Shown: positions 55,065 to 64,000 of the stretch, piece after piece | Numbering within the stretch: the stretch's first letter is position 1 | Layout: each line of letters opens with the position of its first letter | Assembly: GCF_050003625.1 (NCBI RefSeq) | Contig: NC_134398.1 | Span: 105,934,578 to 105,998,577 of the forward strand | DNA from: Haematobia irritans | Taxonomy: Eukaryota; Arthropoda; Insecta; Diptera; Muscidae | Length of the DNA stretch: 64,000 nucleotides | Reading direction: 5' to 3' | Program-made: the position numbers and the translations under genes | Notes under the pieces: model-generated | The model's input: only the letters and a program-made list of their open reading frames with translations | Told to the model about the DNA's origin: nothing | The model's database searches: none

Positions 55065-55844
55065 TACACAGATATATAGATTTCTATACTGATGGCTCCT
55101 AATCACTGTAGTGTTTTTCAGGCTGAAATATATGCAATAAGAGAGGTGGTGAATTGGCTGAGAAGTAATGTTCCAACAAATATTGGCATTAATATATACT
55201 CAGACAGTCAACCTGCAATACAATCCTTGGATTCTGTGTTCCTTAACTCGAAAACGGCCATAGACTGCCACAAATCTCTCAACGAGATGGCTGAGCAGTA
55301 TATTATTTACCTAATATGGGTGCCTGGCCATAGGAACATACCGGGGAACTGCGAAGCAGATGAGTTAGCAAGGCTAGGAACTACCTTACATATTCCAGGG
55401 GAACTAGAATCTGTTGGTATGCCTCTGGCCACCTGCAAGCTATTACTGCGTGAGAAGGCTGTTACGATGGCCAATATTCGATGGGAAAATTGCAAGGGTT
55501 GTAACGACACCAAGCAAATATGGCCCCATTTAAACTTAAACCCCACACAAGATATGCTAGTGTTCTCAAGGCGTCAGATAGCACTCCCAATATCTGCTAT
55601 AACGGGTCGCTGCCTGATAGGCGACTTTGCAAAACCTATAGGTGCGAAGTATAATGACTATTGTATAAGCTGTCATGATGTGGAGGAAAATGTATCAATT
55701 AAACACCTCTTGCAGATATTTATAAATTTTATATTTTTGTGTAAGGAGTAAGCGAATTTTAGGATCATATAGCTTTAGATTACTGGCGGACGTGGAAGAC
55801 GTTAACTTAAGCAGTTTTGTAACATACACAGAGATTAGTAAAAA
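55065..55844 (+). repeat. Left arm of a ~780-bp inverted repeat (LINE RNase H)
   Basis: Encodes the RNase H stretch from [20 protein letters not shown] to ISCHDVEENVSIKHLL (CDS-like 55092-55751). The right arm, 56841-57619, is its reverse complement. I noticed one base difference, changing an F to L in the encoded tail (INF versus INL). Both arms share the same deletions and the same foreign join (gtaacatacacagagattag), so they come from one event. Confidence 0.95.
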
Positions 55845-56485
55845 TATGTCCAGACAGGTCCTTTATGAAGGCAACAATCTCATGTAAAACAATGTTAGGA
55901 AAAGGACGATAGGAGCCATTGATTGGGCTAGCAAACTGTCGAGTGGGGAGGTTCGTGTCCTCTCCTTAACAAGTCCGACATATGTACGACATTAGCGAAA
56001 TTTTATAGACTCCTATATATTTGTGGTATCTGAAAACTACAAGTAAACTAAATGGACCGGATCATCAGGAATTACAAAAACAAATTAACAATACCGAGAT
56101 TCCTGTGATATTCAGTTTAATTGAGCAAAAATATCCATCAATAGGTTTTTATTGATTCTCTGGATGTTGTGAGAATCCGTCGCCTCATTACCCACCCTAC
56201 CTATGGTTCTACCAGCGAATACATTTTTATAGAACCCCAAAAATAAAGCTAAATAGAAAGCAATTTAATCCATCCTTATCCTACAATCCTTTTGAAAAGA
56301 AATACTCATAAAGATTTCTACTCCATAAACATTTTCATTATTATTAAAGACAATTCATGAACTATAAGGAAATCCTATTTTCAACAGACATATGTACAAT
56401 CTAAACTTATGGGAATTTTATATGTATCGATCGAAAAAAAAGTTACATTGATATTAATTAACAAAAAAAACTTTTTGTTCGCGAA

Positions 56486-56488
<3 letters not shown>
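55845..56488. other. Spacer of the inverted repeat, unique part
   Basis: Mixed sequence without a convincing gene or known element. It includes ggaggttcgtgtcctctcc and other moderately GC-rich stretches unlike the surrounding AT-rich DNA. Confidence 0.45.
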
Positions 56489-58155
<1,667 letters not shown>

Positions 58156-58583
58156 GAAAATTTTGAGATTGCATTTTTGATTTATTACTCTGTTACATTT
58201 ATACTTATTTACTTACTGTTTAACAATTTATAACCCTGTTTTATAATATTTATAACAACTTTTATATTTCAATTTTTTTGGTATTGTTGCCACCTCTCCT
58301 GTATTAAAAATAAACTTGTAAGATGTGAGGCGACATCTATTAGTAGGCATAAAATATTACTACTGGTTCCAAGCTTTACTAAGTTAAACAAGTCATCTAC
58401 AGTCTGATTCATACAATGATCATTTCAATTGCTTCTTTAAAAGATTGGCCTTATGCAAAACACTATTATTACAATTCATTCAAAAGGATATTTTATTTGT
58501 CATTCGCACATTTATATTTTGAAAACGAATTAATAAAATTATTTTTCGGAAAATTAAATAAAAACTATAAATATGTAGTTTCA
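58156..58583. other. AT-rich stretch without genes
   Basis: Nothing recognisable. The short open frames are AT-rich chance products. Confidence 0.4.
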
Positions 58584-58654
58584 GGGTGCAATAGAATTTG
58601 AACCCGCACTTCAGGGCTTTCATTCCAATGCGCTACATACTGAGCTATAGACGC
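58584..58654 (-). repeat. tRNA-like SINE head, minus strand
   Basis: On the minus strand: TAGCTCAGTATG (A-box-like), then ccctgaagtgcgggttcaaa (anticodon region and B-box). It matches the plus-strand copy at 59554-59627 at most positions. The ends do not form a good acceptor stem, so it is a SINE-type relic rather than a tRNA gene. Confidence 0.65.
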
Positions 58655-59553
58655 TCTTTTTGCTGGATGACATTAATACGTATTGCACGTGTGCTGTATT
58701 TGCACCAGTTAGCGTTAGAAACAGAACAACAAATAAATAAAAGTAACATAATAAATTGCAAATATAGAGTCACCTTCCAGTGTTACCAAATGAAAATACA
58801 TATAAAACTAAGTTACCTTTTCGCTATATGCAAAATGAAGGTTTTTTTTAACGTTTTTCAAAATATGATGTAAGATGTTAACATACTGCATTATAAACTG
58901 ATCTAACAAAACAAGAGTGTCGAGCGATAGCGTAACGGACACTTTATAAACTCTTTCCTATCCATGTGTGTCAAAATTGATTTTTTTAGAAATACTTTTT
59001 AAAAAATTTTGTTAATTTAAAATATTTTTGTTGGAGAAATTTTTGTATAAAAAATTTGGTTTTATATAAAATTTTGATTGTATTAAAATTTTGTTTCTAT
59101 GTAATGATTTGCCATTTTTTTTCTATACAAAAATTGTAATACACAAAAAGTTGACAAGATTTCTTACAGCAACAAAATTTTCTACAGAAAAAAAAAATTA
59201 TTTATAAAAACATAACTTTTCCACAAATTTAAAAGGTATTTCTATAAAAAATCAGTTTAGACATACTACATGTTGTCGCTAGACATTCTCTTATTGTTTT
59301 TAGATCTTTTTATAACGTAGTGTGTTTACAGCTATTTATTGATGTATTTTGAAAAAGTGTCTTCAAAAAGTCATTTTGTCTACAGCGATAAGGTAACTAA
59401 ATTGTATGTGTACTTTCACTTGGCAACACTAGAATGAGATGCTAGTTTTGCGATATTCCCGCTAGTTTTCCATGATTTGTTTTTCTAGTTGTTAAGTTAA
59501 ATGATGCAAATATAGCATATGTATTGTACGTGTTAACAGCAATTAGGCATCAG
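58655..59553. other. Segment between two inverted tRNA-like sequences
   Basis: AT-rich, non-coding. From about 58980 it shows degenerate words such as aaaattttgtttctat, which belong to the repeat field described from 59640 on. Confidence 0.4.
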
Positions 59554-59627
59554 TGCTTATGTAGCTCAGTATGTAGCGCAGTGGAGTGGGAGTCCTGAAG
59601 TCCAGGTTCAAATCCTGTTGCACCTAG
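59554..59627 (+). repeat. tRNA-like SINE head, plus strand
   Basis: gtagctcagtatgtagcg (A-box-like), then cctgaagtccaggttcaaat (anticodon region, B-box) and ccctagag-like end. Same family as 58584-58654 in the opposite orientation. No poly-T terminator follows directly. Confidence 0.65.
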
Positions 59628-59639
59628 AGATTATATGCT

Positions 59640-61890
59640 TTTAGATTTTATTTAATTGATTATATCTATGATAGTTAAATTGAAACTATTTGTCGATTCC
59701 TTATTAGCCTTTGATTTTTAAAATCATGCTATGTTTTTTGAAAATAATAAAATGATTTTATAAATTGACAACATTTTCGAATGAAATAAAGAACTGACAA
59801 AATTTTCAATATTACACTGAAAAAATATTGTCGTAAACAAAACAAAAATGTTTTTCAAACGAGTATTTTGTGGCAAACAATGATATAAGTTGTTGTCTTG
59901 TGCAAAAGACGATAAACTTAACAATGGAATTTTATACCGTTGAATCAATGTCAACTTGTCCTTAAAAATATGAAACCTTCTGTTTTAACATTTGTGACAA
60001 AATATTCTATAGAACAAAATATTTTATAGAAACAAAATTTTGAAAAAAAAAATCTATTGAAAAGGAACTTTGACAAAATTTTTTTTCTTTTTCTTTTTCT
60101 TAAAAAACAAAGCTTTTTATAAAATAACAATTTTCTATAAGAACAAAATTTTGACAAAATGTTAGATTGGAGAAAATTTTATATATTTTTAATTCCATGA
60201 AAAAGTTTATGGAAAAGTATTTTCACAAACTTTTGTGTAGAAACAAAGTTTTTTAAAATGTTAGTTTTATAAATTTCATAAAAAATGTTTTTTCAATCCA
60301 AAGGTTGTCAAATTTCTTTCTAGAAACTTTTTATCAAAGTCTTCCTTTTATAGAAACTGTTGTAAAATTTTTGTCAACATTTTTTTTTGTAGAAAATGTT
60401 GTCAATTTTTTATAGAAGATTATGTCAAATTCTTATTGCTGTAGAAAATTTTGTTAAAATTTTATTTCCATAAATTATTTAGTCAAAATATTATATCTAT
60501 TAAAAATTTTGTTTTTATAGAAAGTTTTGTCAAAGGATGCTTGTGTAGACTCTTTTTATTTTTTCGTCCTTAAAACACTTTTTTCTTGTTAAACATTTAA
60601 AAAAGTAAAAATTGTATTCTTATGTCAACAATTTGTTTTTTTCCAATAGAAAAATTTCTAATAGATTTTTTCTGTAGAACTTGTTTCAATATTTAATTTC
60701 ATTAAAAACTTGCTAAATGAATAATATTTTGGCGAAGTTTTCTAAGAAAAGAAAAAAACTGTGACATAATTTTCTAAAGAAACAAATTTTGTTGTTGTTT
60801 TTTTTTATTTCAGCTTAAAACCATGCATTGACTAAACTACAAGTGTAGCTTAACCAGTAGAGGAAAAGAATGTTTGTCAAATTTATTTGGGCAAAGCCCT
60901 ATAGACTGCAAGATGGTTGGATAGACGCACGCAGAAATAAATTTTTACAAAATTTTCTAAAGAAATGCAATTTGCCAAACTCTTCTTAGAAACAAAATTT
61001 TAACATCATTTTCTAAGAAATCAATGTACGTTAGTTAAATTAACTAACACCAAGGAAAAAAATATACATAAATGAAGCATTACGATTAACTAAATTCGTG
61101 TCTTCCACCAAATAGTTCAAAATTTCTTTAAATTAGTAAATTTTACCAAAAAATGCATCCACCTCGAACTTCGTTGTCACTAAATACATTCTTGCAATTT
61201 TGAACTCTATGTTTTTCCTTCAAACTACAAAATTTTCTTTAACAAGTGAAAAATATTTACCTATTTTTATGCCATCGGCGTGATTCAAACGTTTGTAATA
61301 CTTTTTAGTTAAAATTTTCAACAAATATTCAAAATTTACTAAAATTAACCCAAAATTTTCTTCCTGGTGAGCTCACTGTTTTTGCAATGCATGTTTTCTT
61401 AGAAATAAACGTTCGACATAATTTTCTAAAGAAATAAAATTTTAACAAAACAACTGTAGAAACAACATTTTAGTTATTTTCTATATAAATAAAAGTTTCG
61501 CAAAATTTCTACGGAAATAAAATTTTGAAATTTTCTAAAAGAATAAAATTTTTCAACATGTTCTGAGGAAATAAAATTTTGACAATATATTGGAAAGAAA
61601 AAAAAAAACAAAGTTTTCTAAAGAAATAACATGTTTTACAGAAATAAATTTCTTACAAAACTTTCTTAAAAAAGGTAATTTTTAACATAATTTTCTATAC
61701 AAGAAAAATATGGGCAATCATTATTGTTATTTTGATTTAAGCTATACGAGTAGCTTAATCAAAAGAAAAAAAATTTAGAAATTTTTTACAAAACAAAATT
61801 TCGACAAAGTATTGACAAAAGTTTCTACTGAAGCAGCATTTGGACAAAAATCCTTTGCAAAATCAAAAACATTACAAAACTTTCTATAAA
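59640..61890. repeat. Field of degenerate ~30-bp AAATTTTGACAAAATTTTCT-type repeats
   Basis: Words such as ttttctaaagaaataaaatt and tttgacaaaattttc recur in loose tandem. In about 60340-60560 they run in the opposite orientation. From 60780 to 60930 there is a non-repeated block (cagcttaaaaccatgcattg, gcaaagccctatagactgca) that I have met as a common muscid repeat (memory). No genes. Confidence 0.65.
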
Positions 61891-61892
61891 AC

Positions 61893-63706
61893 AAGTATAT
61901 ACAGCAGTAAGTTCGGCCTGACCGAATCTTAAATACCCACCACCATGAATCAAATATTATAGTTTCCTTTGAAATTTCAGGGGTTTGATGACAGATATTC
62001 TCCCACGCAGAGCAGTTCAACTAGTACACTTGCCGAAGATAAATTGAAAGATTTTACCTATGAAGACTATATCATATTCGGGATTTATAAGAACCATTTT
62101 TGTTTGAGTTTTAAAGGAATCATTAACATCTATTGTAAGTGTGCAAGAAACTGATGAAATAACGCCTTGATTTGCAAATCTTTAGATTTCCACCTGCATT
62201 ATTTAGATGATTACGAGAATTAAAATCTGAATATTTTTTTCAGTTTCAAACAATTTTTTTGATCAGTGCGCCTTCTATACCCTCAGGAAGTGAAATCGGT
62301 CTATATGGAGGCCTTACAAAATGGACCGCTAAAACCTAAATCTGATTCACGTTTTTGTGTGTCTAAAATACCAATATTATGGCATTCCAATTTATCGCAA
62401 ATCGGACAAAAACTATGGTTTCTAGAAACCCAAGAAGTTAAGTCGGGAGATCGGTTTTATGGGGGCTATACTAAAACATGGACCGATACTCACCATTTTT
62501 AGCACACCTCTTTATGGTCCTAAAATACTTCTCGATTTAAAATTTCAGGCTAATTGGATAAAAACTAGGGTTTCTAGAACCCCAAACAATGAAATCATTT
62601 CTTGCACACCTATTTATAGTCCTACAAAACCTCCAGATTTTCAATTTCAGGCAAATTAGACAATAACTACGATTTCTACAAACCCAAAAAGTAAAATCGA
62701 AAGATCGGTCTACATGGATGCTATACTAAAACATTGACCGATTCCCACCATTTTAGGCGCACCTCGTAAAATAATTCTAGATTTCAAATTTCGTGCAAAT
62801 TGGATAAAAACTACGGTTTCTATAAGCCAAAGAAGTAAAATCGGGAGATCGGTATATACGGGAGCTATACCAAAACATGAACCGATGCTACCATTTTTAG
62901 CACACCTCTTTTCGGTCCTAAAACACCTCTAGATTTTAAATTTCAGGCAAATTGGATAAAAACTACGGATTTTAGAAGCCCAAGAATTAAAATCGGGAGA
63001 TCGGTCTATATGGGGCTATACCAAAACATGGACCTATACTCACCATTTTTGGCGCACCCCTTAATGGTTCTAAAATACTTCTAGAATTTCAATTTCAGGC
63101 AAATTTGACAAAAACTACGGTTTTTATAAGCCCAAGAAGTAAAATCGGGAGATCGGTCTATATGAGGGCTATACCAAACCATGGACCGATACTCACCATT
63201 TCTAGCACACCTTTTTATGGTCTTTAAACACCTTTAGATTTAAAATTTCAGGCAAGTTGGATAAAAATTACAGATTTTAGAAGCCCAAGCAGTAAAATCG
63301 GGAGATCGGTCTATATGGGGCTATACCAAAACATGGACCGATACTCACCATTTTTAGCACACCTCTTTATGGTCCTAAAATACCTCCAGGCTCATAGAAA
63401 CTACGGTTTGGAGGTCGGTTTATATGGGGACTATAACAAAACCTGGACCGATATAGCCCATCTACGAACTTGACCTGCCTGCAGACAAAAGATTTCAAAT
63501 TTCAGCACGATTGCTTCATTATTGAAGACTGTAGCGTGATTACAACAGACAGACGGACAGACGGACATGCTTATATCGTCTTAGAATTTCTCCCTGATCA
63601 AGAATATATATACTTTATATAGTCGGAAATCGATATTTCGATGTGTTACAAACGGAATGACAAACTTATTATACCCCCGTCACCATTCTATGGTGGTGGG
63701 TATAAA
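61893..63706 (+). mobile_element. DINE-1-like (HINE/Helentron-derived) element
   Basis: The 5' end is aagtatatacagcagtaag, then the hairpin ttcggcctgaccgaa (61912-61926). The 3' end has ggacagacggacatgctta, atatatactttatatagtcgg and ttacaaacggaatgacaaac, followed by ttatacccccgtcacc. These are strong DINE-1-type landmarks. Subterminal inverted repeats tacccaccaccat (61934-61946) and atggtggtgggta (63690-63702) are perfect. The centre is a ~152-bp minisatellite. Non-coding and non-autonomous. Confidence 0.85.
62285..63440 (+). repeat. ~152-bp minisatellite inside the HINE
   Basis: Units contain cgggagatcggtctatatgg, then accaaaacatggaccgatac and ttagcacacctctttatgg and atttcaggcaaattggataa. 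Starts fall near 62293, 62443, 62695, 62841, 62993, 63145 and 63298, so the common spacing is 146-153 bp. Units differ by many substitutions. Central tandem arrays are usual in HINEs. Confidence 0.85.
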
Positions 63707-63759
63707 AAAAATGACAAAAGTTTCTAATTTTGACAAAAATCTTTTCCAAAATAAAAAAA

Positions 63760-63855
63760 CAAGTATATACGGCCGTAAGTTCGGCCAGGCCGAATCTTAT
63801 GTACCCTCCACCATGGATTGCGTAGAAACTTCTATTAAAGACTGTCATCCATAGA
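63760..63855 (+). mobile_element. 5' end of a second HINE
   Basis: Starts aagtatatacggccgtaag, with a perfect 7-bp hairpin ttcggcc-a-ggccgaa (63780-63794), and continues ccctccaccatggattgcg and gactgtcatcc. It then enters AAATTTTG-type repeats that run to the window's end, so its 3' end is not visible. Confidence 0.8.
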
Positions 63856-64000
63856 AATAAAATTTTGTCAAAATTAGTTACAGAAATAAAATTTCACCAA
63901 AATTTGCTATAGTTTTATCAAAATTTTCTTTATAACTAAAATTTTGGCAATATTTTCTTTAGGAAAATAATTTTGGCAAAATTTTCTATAGCAAAACAAT
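63856..64000. repeat. AAATTTTG-type repeats at the window's end
   Basis: Loose tandem copies of aaattttgtcaaaat and ttttctttataactaaaatt type words, the same family as in 59640-61890, here following the 5' end of a HINE. Confidence 0.65.

Larger units (their letters stand above)
54310..55844 (+). mobile_element. LINE copy 3, rearranged
   Basis: Starts within the RT (ctcactatctgtcaaag) with an internal deletion, then continues through YADD, the RT end and RNase H. Several deletions are present compared with copy 2, for example in the thumb region near 54760 and before RNase H near 55070-55090. It loses homology at 55820 (gcagtttt followed by gtaacatacac). The part from 55065 is repeated inverted at 56841-57619. 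Confidence 0.9.

Noticed and set aside
59554..59627. Functional tRNA gene
   Set aside because: A- and B-boxes are present, but the acceptor stem does not pair well and a relative lies inverted nearby; a SINE head fits better.

Overview
The window is about two-thirds AT and contains no complete host gene. It looks like heterochromatin-like or gene-poor DNA of a higher dipteran. I infer a calyptrate, probably muscid, fly from the transposon families: a DINE-1-like (Helentron/HINE) element, tRNA-derived SINEs, an RNase H-bearing I-superfamily LINE, Gypsy and BEL/Pao elements and Tc1/mariner MITEs. Species identity cannot be read from the sequence. Almost every coding region is a transposable-element gene, and nearly all are broken by stops, frameshifts, deletions or nested insertions.

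Layout. 1-7175: LINE copy 1 (+), split by a 3.1 kb Helitron-like insertion (872-3991). 7176-11939: a BEL/Pao-type Gag zinc-finger fragment, then a decayed BEL/Pao element on the minus strand. 11940-14714: gene-free DNA with degenerate tandem repeats. 14715-23009: Gypsy element 1 (minus strand, both LTRs, 4-bp target duplication ACAT, most of the reverse transcriptase deleted). 23101-28128: LINE copy 2, full length on the minus strand with a 16-bp target duplication. 28145-31117: minisatellite-like DNA and a hAT-like terminus. 31118-36109: Tc1/mariner debris and MITEs, with tRNA-like SINE heads and a ~0.6 kb tandem duplication. 36660-37138 and 46234-46950: exons of an uncharacterised minus-strand gene, split by Gypsy element 2 (37224-46231, target duplication ACCA) and by a 5'-truncated SINE. 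47592-51255: pieces of a transposase-like gene family. One piece is broken by LINE copy 5, which is itself broken by a hAT-like MITE. 51765-53620: a mariner transposase fragment and the Myb/SANT-like gene of a PIF/Harbinger element. 53625-54030: a cluster of CACGCAC motifs. 54310-57619: LINE copies 3 and 4 as a ~780-bp near-perfect inverted repeat among long (TA)n tracts. 58010-64000: more (TA)n-linked repeats, two inverted tRNA-like SINE heads, a long field of degenerate AAATTTT-type repeats, one complete HINE and the start of another.

How the parts relate. The LINE supplies a plausible retrotransposition machinery, and a SINE in the window carries the same 3' end, including a (CCTAA)n tail. 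The two Gypsy elements share Gag zinc knuckles, a tRNA-Lys-type primer-binding site and 4-bp target duplications, so they are one lineage. Gypsy 2 differs in having an N-terminal RING-H2 finger on its Gag, which is the most unusual protein feature seen here. Insertions nest up to three deep, which gives a relative time order for several families.
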